This document shows, in pieces, positions 37,517 to 46,550 of a DNA stretch of 64,000 nucleotides (within the stretch, counting starts at the first letter, position 1; each line of letters opens with the position of its first letter). The position numbers and the translations under genes were made by a program. The notes below the pieces were generated by a model. It was not told where the DNA came from, searched no databases, and worked only from the letters and a program-made list of their open reading frames with translations. This stretch comes from Bacillus sp. FJAT-49736 (GTDB taxonomy: Bacteria; Bacillota; Bacilli; Bacillales; Bacillaceae_C), in contig NZ_JAGYPI010000001.1 in assembly GCF_018343615.1 (NCBI RefSeq), forward strand, positions 930,001 through 994,000. The letters are read 5' to 3'.

Positions 37517-37681
37517 TAATATTCTCTTGTCTCTTCGAATAAAAAATACTTGGTATAGAACGCAAACAAGACCTAATAATCCTAAACCAAGCAGTATATC
37601 AGATAGGATGTTAGAATACTTGTTTATGATGGAAGCGAGAAATATACAAATAATAGATACTATTGTGATTATCCATTTCAT
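37514..37681 (-). CDS. Small membrane protein, 55 residues
   Basis: The minus strand encodes MKWIITIVSIICIFLASIIN, a short loop and a second helix ending in FFIRRDKRIL. It starts at 37681 after AGGAG (11 bases) and lies between the exporter-like FUSC gene and the terminator, in the same direction as FUSC with 17 bases between. Two clean helices and operon-like packing support a real gene; family unknown. Confidence 0.6.
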   Translation of the reverse strand: MKWIITIVSIICIFLASIINKYSNILSDILLGLGLLGLVCVLYQVFFIRRDKRIL

Positions 37682-37698
37682 TTTGTCTTAGTCTCCTA

Positions 37699-38661
37699 TT
37701 AGAATGATTCCAAGTTAGTCAAGAATCGATTTACTTCGATGGTTAGTAGGTCATGGTAAGTAAAATTACTCTTTCCGTTTAAAGAAATCTTTTCCATTGG
37801 TTGAAAGCTTATTAAACAATCTGCTAATTTGCGAAAACAATCTGCCCAATATTCCCTTTCTTGACTAGTTAATGGCTGAGAGGAGTTCCAAAGTTGGATG
37901 GTATCATAGAAAGACTCTAAAATATAAAATTCCTTTCTTAATATGGAAAACTTTCTGCTGCCCTCCAATAATATTTTTTTGCTTTTCTTTGAATACGGAT
38001 GATAACGTAGGCTGTTTTCCGCTTTATTTATTTGTTGGGCCGTGTCTTGAAAGCATTTCATAACATTTTGGTTCATGTCCTCTTTAAAAAAATTTTGATT
38101 GGATGCTCCGTTCTCTATCCATACCGCAAGGCTCTCTAGCTTTGTAATAAGCTGAGCTTTTAATTGATTTATTGAATCCATTGCAGAGGTAGTAAAATTA
38201 GGCGGCACAATATATGCATGAATTAATAAAGTCACTATGATGCCAATGGCCGTATCGATTAATCGAGATAGCCCGTATCCGTGCAAATGAGGCGCAAATA
38301 CAAGAATGAGAAGCGTCGAAAGAGCTATTTGATGAATGGAAGTCATATTTGCCCCAAACATAAGTGCTACTCCCGCACAAATAAGCAAAACAATGGCAAT
38401 GGTCCACCCTTTTAAAGGTAACTCCGCTGACAATAATATTGTAACGATAATACCAAATACAGTACCAATCATTCTTGATATTCCAAAATGGATGGATTTA
38501 TTTATAGTCGCCTGAAGGCAAATGATAACGGAGATAGCTGATAAATATGGATACCTTGAACCGGCCCAAACGGAAATTTGCCAAGCAATTCCGGAGCCCA
38601 GAGCCATTTTAAAAATGAAGATGAATTTTTCGCTTAAAAAAAAAGAACTTTTCTGTTTCAA
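37699..38661 (-). CDS. FUSC family / aromatic acid exporter-like membrane protein
   Basis: A 320-residue protein with about six N-terminal membrane helices (to residue 150) including ISRMIGTVFGIIVTILL and GLSRLIDTAIGIIVTLL, a repeated R--GT--G pattern of FUSC/ArAE proteins, followed by a helical cytoplasmic domain. Family members export aromatic acids or affect the envelope. It is monocistronic or paired with the 55-residue gene behind it. Confidence 0.85.
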   Translation of the reverse strand: MKQKSSFFLSEKFIFIFKMALGSGIAWQISVWAGSRYPYLSAISVIICLQATINKSIHFGISRMIGTVFGIIVTILLSAELPLKGWTIAIVLLICAGVALMFGANMTSIHQIALSTLLILVFAPHLHGYGLSRLIDTAIGIIVTLLIHAYIVPPNFTTSAMDSINQLKAQLITKLESLAVWIENGASNQNFFKEDMNQNVMKCFQDTAQQINKAENSLRYHPYSKKSKKILLEGSRKFSILRKEFYILESFYDTIQLWNSSQPLTSQEREYWADCFRKLADCLISFQPMEKISLNGKSNFTYHDLLTIEVNRFLTNLESF

Positions 38662-38884
38662 AAGTATAGACCACCTTAGAAAATATATAACTTCTTTTAT
38701 ATTGTTGCTGAATTAGTGGGAATTTATTTAGATAAATACGATAATCCTGTTGAATGAAAGCTTCTTCAATCCTAAAGAAATTACATGGGAGAAAACCCCA
38801 TTGCGAAAAGAGTAAATGAATACATTCTTGATTTTCATACAACAATAGGAGGGAAGGCTTAAATATTCGAAAGGTGGAACTGTT

Positions 38885-39376
38885 TTGCTGCAACTAATAA
38901 CAAGATCACTTCCAAATTTATTTACGATCGGTAATTTAATATGCGGTGTTAGTGCAATTACGTTAAATATGGAAGGGCTCACTAGCGAAGCCGCTCTAGT
39001 TATTTTTTTGGCAGCGTTTTTAGATTTATTTGATGGAAGGATTGCCAGAAAGTTAAAGGTCAACAGTGAATTCGGAGTAGAGCTAGATTCATTAGCAGAT
39101 GTAGTAAGCTTTGGGGTTGCACCAGCTTTAATCTTCCATACCATTACACCACATACCATTTTTTCGCAACTGGCCTTTATTCTGTTTCCAACGTTGGGAG
39201 CCTTGAGACTTGCACGATTTAGCGCTAAGCCAACAGTTGGACATTTTATTGGAATTCCTATTACTTTAGCTGGTCTAATTATTGCAGGTATGGAGGTATT
39301 TCTTTATACAAATACATGGATTACCATAGCTCTTGCCATCCTTATGGTAAGCCCGATTAAGGTAAAAAAGTTTTAA
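38885..39376 (+). CDS. pssA: CDP-diacylglycerol-serine O-phosphatidyltransferase
   Basis: A 163-residue integral membrane enzyme that makes phosphatidylserine from CDP-diacylglycerol and serine. The CDP-alcohol phosphotransferase motif D-x2-DG-x2-AR-x8-G-x3-D-x3-D is intact in DLFDGRIARKLKVNSEFGVE followed by LDSLAD. Similar in length to B. subtilis PssA. Start TTG 38885 after AAAGGTGG. The usual partner psd is not nearby. Confidence 0.93.
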   Translation: MLQLITRSLPNLFTIGNLICGVSAITLNMEGLTSEAALVIFLAAFLDLFDGRIARKLKVNSEFGVELDSLADVVSFGVAPALIFHTITPHTIFSQLAFILFPTLGALRLARFSAKPTVGHFIGIPITLAGLIIAGMEVFLYTNTWITIALAILMVSPIKVKKF

Positions 39377-39425
39377 ATAAGTCTAATTCATTGCCTGGAT
39401 TTGATGAAAGCGCTATGATAAGGGT

Positions 39426-39456
39426 AAAAAACCGCAGATTTTTTTGCGGTTTTTTA
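39426..39456 (+). terminator. Rho-independent terminator after pssA
   Basis: AAAAAACCGCA pairs with TGCGGTTTTTT. Confidence 0.85.
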
Positions 39457-39475
39457 ATGAGAGTAGGGTGAAAAA

Positions 39476-40429
39476 ATGGGAAAAATATTCATATCAGGGA
39501 AAATACCCCAAATCGGGTATGACTTATTAAAAGAGCATGAGGTTGAAATTTATCGCGGAGAAGAACTCATTTCAGAAGCAGAATTAGGAGAGAAAATTGC
39601 TGATGTGGATGCATTGCTTTGTCCATTATCAACTCCTGTTACTAGAAATGTCTTGGAAACAGCAAGGAATCTGAAAATCGTTGCCAACTTTGGGGCAGGC
39701 TTTAACAATATTGATGTCCAATATGCGAAGGAAAACAATATTTTTGTTACCAATACACCGGGTGTTTCAACAGAAGCTACTGCTGAATTGACTTTGGGAA
39801 TTATTTTAGCTTTAACACGAAGAATTCCAGAAGGTGATCAGCTTTGTAGGACAAAAGGATTCTCTGGCTGGGCACCATTGTTCTTTTTAGGTAAAGAGTT
39901 GACACATAAGACTTTAGGAATCATTGGTCTAGGTAACATTGGACAAGCTGTTGCAAAAAGAGCAAAGGCTTTTGGAATGCAAATTATCTATACAGGTCCT
40001 AGACGAAAGGATAAAGCGATAGAAGATGCTTACGGTGCTTCATTTGTTACATTAGATGAGCTTTTACACCAATCCGATATTGTTTCTATACATAGCCCTT
40101 ATAATCCCTCAACACACCATCTTATTACTGAAAGCCAATTAACTAAGATGAAGAAAGAAGCTTTTCTAGTAAATGTTGCGAGGGGTGCAGTCGTCAATGA
40201 AAGTGATCTTGTTAAAGCTCTGCAAAATGGAACGATTGCAGGTGCAGCTTTAGATGTTTTTGAATTTGAACCGTCCATTACGGAAGAATTAAAGCAAATG
40301 CAAAATGTTGTACTTACCCCACATATCGGTAATGCAACAATCGAAGCCAGAAATGCAATGGCTGAATTAGCAGCGAAAAATATATTAGAAGTTTTAAATG
40401 GCAATGAACCAGTAACGTCAGTATTTTAA
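39476..40429 (+). CDS. D-isomer-specific 2-hydroxyacid dehydrogenase
   Basis: A 317-residue NAD(P)-dependent reductase. Rossmann motif LGIIGLGNIGQAVAKRAKAF, catalytic Arg in VNVARGAVVNE, Glu in FEFEPSI and His in LTPHIGNATIEAR are all present. The family reduces glyoxylate, hydroxypyruvate or 2-ketogluconate; similar to B. subtilis YvcT by eye. Substrate not decided by the sequence. It ends just before the repeat array. Confidence 0.93.
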   Translation: MGKIFISGKIPQIGYDLLKEHEVEIYRGEELISEAELGEKIADVDALLCPLSTPVTRNVLETARNLKIVANFGAGFNNIDVQYAKENNIFVTNTPGVSTEATAELTLGIILALTRRIPEGDQLCRTKGFSGWAPLFFLGKELTHKTLGIIGLGNIGQAVAKRAKAFGMQIIYTGPRRKDKAIEDAYGASFVTLDELLHQSDIVSIHSPYNPSTHHLITESQLTKMKKEAFLVNVARGAVVNESDLVKALQNGTIAGAALDVFEFEPSITEELKQMQNVVLTPHIGNATIEARNAMAELAAKNILEVLNGNEPVTSVF

Positions 40430-40448
40430 TTGGATGGGATATTTTTTT

Positions 40449-41624
40449 ATAAAAGCCCGATGAAGGACGTTTTTAGAATAAAAAGAGCAGAAATGTCCTT
40501 CATAAGCGGAATGAAAGACATTTTAAGAGAAAAAGGGGAGAAATGTCCTTCATAAGCGGGATGAAAGACATTTTAAGAGAAAAAAGGGGAGAAATGTCCT
40601 TCATAAGCTGGATGAAAGACATTTTGAGAGAAATAAAGTCCAAAATGTCTTTCATAAGCGGGATGAAAGACATTTGGAGAGAAAAAAGAGCCAAAATGTC
40701 CTTCATAAGCGGGATGAAAGACATTTGGAGAGAAAAAAGAGCCAAAATGTCCTTCATAAGCGGGATGAAAGACATTTGGAGAGAAAAAAGGACAAAAATG
40801 TCCTTCATAAACGGAATGAAAGACATTTTGAGAGAAAAAAAGGCCAAAATGTCTTTCATAAGCGGGATGAAAGACATTTTGAGAGAAAAAAGAGCCAAAA
40901 TGTCCTTCATAAGCGGGATGAAAGACATTTTGAGAGAAAAAAGGACAAAAATGTCCTTCATAAGCGGGATGAAAGACATTTTTAGAAAAAAAAGGGCTAA
41001 AATGTCCTTCACAAGCGGAATGAAAGACATTTTGAGAGAAAAAAGGGCCAAAATGTCCTTCATAAGCGGAATGAAAGACATTTTGAGAGAAAAAAGGACA
41101 AAAATGTCCTTCATAAGCGGGATGAAAGACATTTTGAGAGAAAAAAGGGCCAAAATGTCCTTCATAAGCGGAATGAATGACATTTTTAGAAAAAAAAGAG
41201 CCAAAATGTCCTTCATAAGCGGGATGAAAGACATTTTGAGAGAAAAAAGGACCAAAATGTCCTTCATAAGCGGAATGAAAGACATTTTGAGAGAAAAAAA
41301 GGCCAAAATGTCCTTCATAAGCGGGATGAAAGACATTTTGAGAGAAAAAAGGGCCAAAATGTCCTTCATAAGCGGAATGAAAGACATTTTGAGAGAAAAA
41401 AGGACCAAAATGTCCTTCATAAGCGGGATGAAAGACATTTTGAGAGAAAAAAGAGCCAAAATGTCCTTCATAAGCGGGATGAAAGACATTTTGTAAGAAA
41501 AAAGGGGAGAAATGTCCTTCATAAGCGGGATGAAGACATTTTAAGAGAAAAAAGAGCCAAAATGTCCTTCATAAGCGGAATGAAAGACATTTTGTAAGAA
41601 AAAAGGTCCAAAATGTCCTTCATG
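40449..41624. repeat. Tandem array of about 22 hairpin-containing 51-bp repeats
   Basis: Starting near 40493 there are 22 full copies plus degenerate half copies at both ends (40449-40492 and 41607-41624). Consensus parts: AAAATGTCCTTCAT, AAGCGGG or AAGCGGA, ATGAAAGACATTTT, GAGAGAAAAAAG and a variable end (AGCC, GACA, GACC, GGCC). Each unit is an inverted repeat with a 14-bp stem and 7-base loop. The C/A mismatch of the plus-strand RNA becomes a U-G pair on the minus strand. Because 51 is 3 x 17, long frames stay open on both strands: plus MSFISGMKDILREKRAK, minus MSFIPLMKDILALFSLK per unit. Units 1 and 21 are 50 bp and break the frames; no convincing ribosome site. I read it as a structured repeat, not a gene. 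Confidence 0.9.
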
Positions 41625-41746
41625 ATAAAAGAATATTGATATAAATTTACACATATACCTACTCACTTGGAGGGGTTATTTTTTTTGTGTTTGTTTCATT
41701 TTTGCTATAATTTAATTAACATCAAATAGAGGGAGAAAAAAATTAC

Positions 41747-42631
41747 ATGACAAGTAGTGGAATTGTAAAATATAAGCATAGGAGATTAAAGAAGAGAAAA
41801 GTATTACAACGTGGAATTGCCATTTTGATCGGTGGTATTATTGCTGCAATTGGGTTAGAAATTTTCCTAGTTCCAAATAGCGTAATTGATGGTGGAATTA
41901 CGGGTATTTCTATTATGCTAGCACATTTAACTGGAATACCACTCGGTGTATTTATCTTTGTATTAAATCTACCGTTTATATTTATCGGTCGTAAGCAAAT
42001 TGGTAAAACCTTCGCATTATCTACGTTATTTGGTATCATCGTCTTATCGTTTTTTACCGCATTATTTACTCCTGTTCCTGCCTTTACACAGGATATTCTA
42101 TTAGCGACAATCTTTGGTGGTATAGTAATAGGTACTGGTGTAGGGATTGTCATTCGATTTGGGGGAGCAATGGATGGAACAGAAATACTTGCTATTCTGG
42201 TTAACAAGAAGCTCCCATTCTCAGTTGGAGAAATCATAATGTTTTTGAATGTGTTCATTTTGGGAATAGCAGGCTTTGTTTTTGATTGGAATCGTTCTAT
42301 GTATTCTATTATCGCATATATTATTGCCACCAAAACAATAGATGTGGTAGTTCAGGGTCTTGATCAATCAAAATCAGTATGGATTATCAGTGATAATTAT
42401 AAGGAAATTGGCGATGCCATTTTAGCTAGATTAGGTCGCGGCGTTACATACTTAAATGGTGAAGGTGCTTTTACAGAAGATGAAAAACAAGTGATATTTT
42501 GCATTATCAACCGTTTGGAGGAAGCCAAATTAAAAACGATTGTAGAGGAATTGGATGAAAAGGCATTCCTGGCATTCGGAGATATTGCAGAGGTACGTGG
42601 AGGCAATTTTAAAAAGAAAGATATTCACTAA
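41747..42631 (+). CDS. YitT family membrane protein
   Basis: A 294-residue protein: about five to six N-terminal membrane helices (GLEIFLVPNSVIDGGITGIS, GGAMDGTEILAIL) and a C-terminal DUF2179 ferredoxin-like domain (VWIISDNYKEIGDAILARLG, GRGVTYLNGEGAFT). Standard YitT/YpjC architecture. Function of the family is unclear. ATG 41747 follows AGAGGGAG. Transcribed away from the repeat array. Confidence 0.92.
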   Translation: MTSSGIVKYKHRRLKKRKVLQRGIAILIGGIIAAIGLEIFLVPNSVIDGGITGISIMLAHLTGIPLGVFIFVLNLPFIFIGRKQIGKTFALSTLFGIIVLSFFTALFTPVPAFTQDILLATIFGGIVIGTGVGIVIRFGGAMDGTEILAILVNKKLPFSVGEIIMFLNVFILGIAGFVFDWNRSMYSIIAYIIATKTIDVVVQGLDQSKSVWIISDNYKEIGDAILARLGRGVTYLNGEGAFTEDEKQVIFCIINRLEEAKLKTIVEELDEKAFLAFGDIAEVRGGNFKKKDIH

Positions 42632-42781
42632 GAGAAATAACAATAATACAAGCTTTGCTTCAATTTGAGGTAAAGCTTTTTAATTCAAAAATTATTGTAA
42701 CTTATTTACAATATTTAATTCGTTATGTAAAATTGCAAATATATAGTAAATTGACAGTCCTTGAATAGAAAGAGGTCTAAA

Positions 42782-43473
42782 ATGATAAAAAAATAGAATG
42801 TATCGATGTTGGCAAATCATTTGCAGGCGACGGTGTTAATACAAATGCTGTCCTAGATATTAATGTAACTTTCAGTAAAGGAGAATTTATTACTATCGTT
42901 GGTCCTTCAGGGTCAGGAAAATCAACATTCCTTAGTCTGCTAGGAACCCTTGATGCTCCAACCTCAGGAAAGATTTTATATGATGGGGAAGAAGTTATAA
43001 CCAAAAGTAAAAATAGTATCGCGGATTTTCGTTTTGAACACATCGGGTTTATTTTCCAACAATTTCACCTCCTACCTACTTTAACCGCACTTGAAAATGT
43101 CCTCTCACCATTGTTTTCACGAAACGTTTCTTACAATAAAGTTCAACGTGCAAAAGAGGTTTTAGCACAGGTTGGCCTAGCTGATAAAGAAAATTCGCTA
43201 CCATCCCAGTTATCTGGTGGGCAGCAGCAAAGAATTGCCATTGCCCGTGCGATTGTCCACAAACCTGACTGGCTCCTTGCAGATGAACCAACTGGTAATT
43301 TGGATTCTGAGTCGGGAGATCGTATCTTTGAATTGATACACGAGCTAAATATTCATGAAGGATGCGGAGTGTTTTTCGTTACCCATGATCTAAAGCTAGC
43401 TGCTAAAGCAAGTCGGATGATAACCATGAAAGATGGAAGCATTATGTCAGATAATCGGATAGCGGTTGTTTGA
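42782..43473 (+). pseudogene. ABC transporter ATP-binding protein (MacB/LolD type), frameshifted at the start
   Basis: From 42787 a frame encodes a complete ABC ATPase of about 228 residues: Walker A GPSGSGKST, Q loop FIFQQFHLLP, signature [14 protein letters not shown], Walker [13 protein letters not shown], switch VTHD. The only good start, ATG 42782 after AGAGG, is out of frame: ATG ATA AAA AAA TAG. One more A in the run of seven (42787-42793) would restore it. The FtsX-type permease partner expected beside such ATPases is absent, which supports decay. It could also be a sequencing error or be rescued by slippage. Confidence 0.75.
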
Positions 43474-43500
43474 TAATCTAATTTTGAAAAAAGATTAAAT

Positions 43501-43540
43501 CGTATGAGATTCCATTTCTTCATACGTTTTGTCTTTTTTT
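43501..43540. terminator. Terminator between converging genes
   Basis: CGTATGA pairs with TCATACG, with a T-rich tail on the plus strand. Confidence 0.7.
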
Positions 43541-44453
43541 AATTAATACCTTGTGAATTTTCTTTAAGCAGCTTTAAATTTCGTATAAAATTTTCACTAG
43601 CTGACCATTTTTGAAATTTAGGTGGTATGGAAAGCTCATCTAGATTCCTATTTTCTTTAACTAAAGTGGTTATTTTATTTATATAATTCATTAAAGATTT
43701 CATATCATGCTTTGCTCCAACCGGCCCATGCCCGGGAACCGCTATATCAATCTCCATTTTTTTCGCTTCATTCAAAATTCGAATCCAATTTTCAGGATTG
43801 GATTCCTCGAAAAGCGAAGGGTGCGTATCAACAAATAATAAATCACCCATGAAGATGACCTTGTCGTCTGGAAGATATAAAATCGCGTCGCAGAAAGAGT
43901 GTCCCCCACCTAATGTAAAAAGTTCTGCCTGCCTTTTTGAACCATGAAACATGACTTTGCTATTAAATGTTTGATGCGGGAGTACTAGCTCTAGAGAGGG
44001 CAGTGAAGTCGCTATTTCTTTTAAAAAGCGAATTTGATTCTCCAACCCTATGTCATTTTTTTCTATTAATGATTCAATAAATTGCAAAAGACCTTTTATA
44101 TCATTCTTCTGTTTTGCAATTCTTTCAGGATGAAGCTCCTTCATTTTTTGATATGTCGTACTACTGGAAATAATATGACTGTCTTTAAAAATCTGATTGC
44201 CGCGCACATGGTCTCCGTGCCAATGACTATTAATAACCCATGTAACTGATTGACCTGTTATGCTTTCAGCAAAATGCTGTAAGTCCTCCGCCGCTTGTTG
44301 TGTATTGAAAGTATCAAAAACAATCGTTTGATCACCTAGATCTACAAAACCCGCGTTTCCAACAGAGCCTCCGCCATCCTTTGCAATTGCAGCATATATT
44401 CCATCCTTCAGCTTTTGCAGCTCAAAATGCTTGCTCTTAAAATGCATCTTCAT
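43539..44453 (-). CDS. MBL-fold metallo-hydrolase
   Basis: A 304-residue metallo-beta-lactamase fold protein with metal motif NSHWHGDHVRG (His-x-His-x-Asp-His), GGGHSFCDAILYLP with the third histidine, a bridging Asp in VIFMGDLLFVD and VPGHGPVGA. The substrate is unknown; the family includes glyoxalase II-like and lactonase-like enzymes. Transcribed divergently from the ArsR-type regulator. Confidence 0.9.
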   Translation of the reverse strand: MKMHFKSKHFELQKLKDGIYAAIAKDGGGSVGNAGFVDLGDQTIVFDTFNTQQAAEDLQHFAESITGQSVTWVINSHWHGDHVRGNQIFKDSHIISSSTTYQKMKELHPERIAKQKNDIKGLLQFIESLIEKNDIGLENQIRFLKEIATSLPSLELVLPHQTFNSKVMFHGSKRQAELFTLGGGHSFCDAILYLPDDKVIFMGDLLFVDTHPSLFEESNPENWIRILNEAKKMEIDIAVPGHGPVGAKHDMKSLMNYINKITTLVKENRNLDELSIPPKFQKWSASENFIRNLKLLKENSQGIN

Positions 44454-44559
44454 CGACCTTTCTATTAAAAATTGTGTAGTATTTGGACCTATTATATGAT
44501 GTTAGTAATATAGAAAACTACTTATTGAGTAAAGAGTAAATCAGTTAGAGGTGCACAAA

Positions 44560-45642
44560 ATGTCTTTTACATTACGCTTTTCCAATTTTTCAGCAGAGCA
44601 AATTGCATTTGGTTATTCCGCTGCACATGAAACACTATTAGCACTGCATGTATTTGTTGATTGCAAGCACCATCCATTGCATATACCGTGGGTTTTAAAT
44701 GCCCGGAAAAAGGTGCATACCGCATTAAAAGAAGAAATAGAATCCTTTAGTATTCTTTATAAAAGGCCAATTGTTACATTTTGGGATAATCACAGTAATA
44801 CTACTTTTACTACTTTTGAACGTGAGCTTGATCTATTGGCTCAAAAACCAATTGAATTTTACTCCAGTACAGTAATGGGTATTATCTTGAACGATAGGGC
44901 AGCAGATGAAATGAATATTCATCAAGTTGAACAAAAATTTTCGGATATAGCCTTGAAAAGGTACCCTGAATCAGGACAGGTAATTACAGAGTTATTAAAT
45001 AACCCTGAAAAGAACAGAGCTCGTTTTATTCGTATGCTGGAGGACTTTTGGAAGGTTTGCTTGGAGGAAGAATGGCCAAGGATAGAGGAGCTATTTGTAA
45101 ATGATATTTCTTTAAGAGGCACTACATTATTGAAGGAAGGACCATTACAGTTGTTATCGAGCCTATCTCCAGAAATAGCCGTTTATCCAAGTGAAAATAA
45201 GGCGGTAATTAGGAGAGTTTCGAAGGATTACATATTTATTGATGAACAGGAAGAATTATTTTTAACCCCATCGTATTTTGCCTGGCCACATTTATTTGTC
45301 AAACGGGATAAACCGATTGGGATTAATTATTCCATAATGGAAAATCAGCTGGAAGCTGCGAAGCCAATCCCTCCAGAGGAGCTTATAAAATTTTTGCGAG
45401 CAATTGGGGATTTCACGAGACTGCAAATAGTAAAGTATTTAGCCGACAGACCACGATCTACTAGAGAGCTAGCAGGATTAATAGGAGTGACAGAGGGCGC
45501 AATTTCTAAGCATTTAAAACAGCTTGGGGAAGCTGGGTTAATAACAGCAAAACGGGATAGCTATTATGTTTTCTATCAATTAATAGAACAGCCATTAAAA
45601 GACTTTCCAAATGGTTTAAGCAAATTTCTCCTAAAAAATTAA
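44560..45642 (+). CDS. ArsR-type winged-helix transcriptional regulator with large N-terminal domain (DUF5937-like)
   Basis: A 360-residue protein. The C-terminal 90 residues (IGDFTRLQIVKYLADRPRST followed by REL, then IGVTEGAISKHLKQLGEAGL) are an ArsR/HTH_20 winged helix; the first 260 residues match the ligand-sensing domain of DUF5937-type regulators. ATG 44560 lies 7 bases after AGAGGTG. Downstream sits a UvrA-like remnant, perhaps once its target. Confidence 0.85.
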   Translation: MSFTLRFSNFSAEQIAFGYSAAHETLLALHVFVDCKHHPLHIPWVLNARKKVHTALKEEIESFSILYKRPIVTFWDNHSNTTFTTFERELDLLAQKPIEFYSSTVMGIILNDRAADEMNIHQVEQKFSDIALKRYPESGQVITELLNNPEKNRARFIRMLEDFWKVCLEEEWPRIEELFVNDISLRGTTLLKEGPLQLLSSLSPEIAVYPSENKAVIRRVSKDYIFIDEQEELFLTPSYFAWPHLFVKRDKPIGINYSIMENQLEAAKPIPPEELIKFLRAIGDFTRLQIVKYLADRPRSTRELAGLIGVTEGAISKHLKQLGEAGLITAKRDSYYVFYQLIEQPLKDFPNGLSKFLLKN

Positions 45643-45712
45643 AGGAAAATCGACTGGTATAAGAGAATGAAAGGATTATCTGATTTCCATTAAATAAATA
45701 TTGGAGAGTATT

Positions 45713-45865
45713 ATGTCTGAATATACTGAAATCAGAGGTGCGCATATACATAAACTAAAGAATATTGATATCCCCATTCCTAAGGGAAAATGGACAGTGG
45801 TTTCCGGAAGCCGAAAGTCCAGCAGAATATTCGATGCTTTAAATGAGGAAGATAAGCGGCCATAA
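45713..45865 (+). pseudogene. Truncated UvrA-like ABC protein remnant
   Basis: ATG 45713 after GGAGAG opens a 50-residue frame MSEYTEIRGAHIHKLKNIDI followed by PIPKGKWTVVSGSRKSSRIF. This is clearly the N-terminus of a UvrA-family protein (EIRGA-xx-LKNI, IP-GK-TV-SG). The Walker A is damaged: SGSRKSSRIFD instead of SG-SGKSSLAFD. The frame stops at TAA 45863. Fragments downstream to 46008 are not recognisable. UvrA-like paralogues without repair partners often give drug resistance. Confidence 0.65.
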
Positions 45866-46081
45866 ATGCAGTGTAGAGAATTTGGAGGACAAGAACTAAA
45901 TGTTATACCGGAGAGCAATTTTATTTCCATTATCCAAGCCACTCCAACTTCTTCGAGTAAAGCGTATGGAGATATGAATGAAAATATATTGAAGAACGCA
46001 ATAATGTAAAATACTTTCAAAAGAAAAAACTATTTTGAGATTCACTTTCTGTTATCTGAAATAACTAAGGGAGTGATAAGT

Positions 46082-46537
46082 GTGGGGAAAAGTAAAAACT
46101 ATTATGCTATTGCAGGTGCGTTTTGGTGCATGTTGTTTTCTCTCATAAGTTTTTATTGGGCTAGTGGGGGAATGCTAGGAGTTAAAACTTTAGGTGGAAT
46201 AATGTATCAAAAAGCATTGGAAAGAGAAGATTCATTTATAGCCATTGTCTGGATAACAGGTTTAATTAAGCTGGCTGGGGGCTTCTTTTTACTGCTTCTC
46301 CTGCGAAAATGGTCTAAATTAGTGAATCGGACTCTATATTTCATAGCTCTCATTGGTGGAATTTTACTATTTTTATATGGCTTAGTTAACTTTGGAACCA
46401 TTTTTCTTTCAGTAACTGGCTATATCTCACTTCAAATAGAAAACTTCGCTGCTATGTGGAGACTCTTTTTTTGGGAACCTTTTTGGATGTTAGGCGGGGC
46501 TTTGTTTATTCTTTCTGCGTTCAAATTTTCTAAGTAG
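46082..46537 (+). CDS. DUF3995-like membrane protein
   Basis: A 151-residue protein with four membrane helices. YYAIAGAFWCMLFSLISFYW and FFWEPFWMLGGALFILSAFK are its ends, matching the DUF3995 layout, function unknown. GTG 46082 is 8 bases after AAGGGAG. Stands directly before the isoprenyl transferase with 13 bases between. Confidence 0.75.
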   Translation: MGKSKNYYAIAGAFWCMLFSLISFYWASGGMLGVKTLGGIMYQKALEREDSFIAIVWITGLIKLAGGFFLLLLLRKWSKLVNRTLYFIALIGGILLFLYGLVNFGTIFLSVTGYISLQIENFAAMWRLFFWEPFWMLGGALFILSAFKFSK

Positions 46538-46550
46538 AATAAAGCAAATA

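Noticed and set aside
38745-38884. A 25-codon frame MGENPIAKRVNEYILDFHTT before pssA
   Set aside because: Short, no ribosome site of its own and upstream stop; insufficient support.
40500-41522. Proteins of 317 (plus) and 340 (minus) residues in the repeat array
   Set aside because: Open frames result from a unit length divisible by three; no ribosome site, two 50-bp units break the frame, and both strands are equally open.
40449-41624. CRISPR array
   Set aside because: The linkers between palindromes are nearly identical, units are in-phase tandem copies and no cas genes are present.
41743-42333. Minus-strand frame opposite yitT
   Set aside because: Mirror of the hydrophobic YitT coding sequence; no ribosome site.
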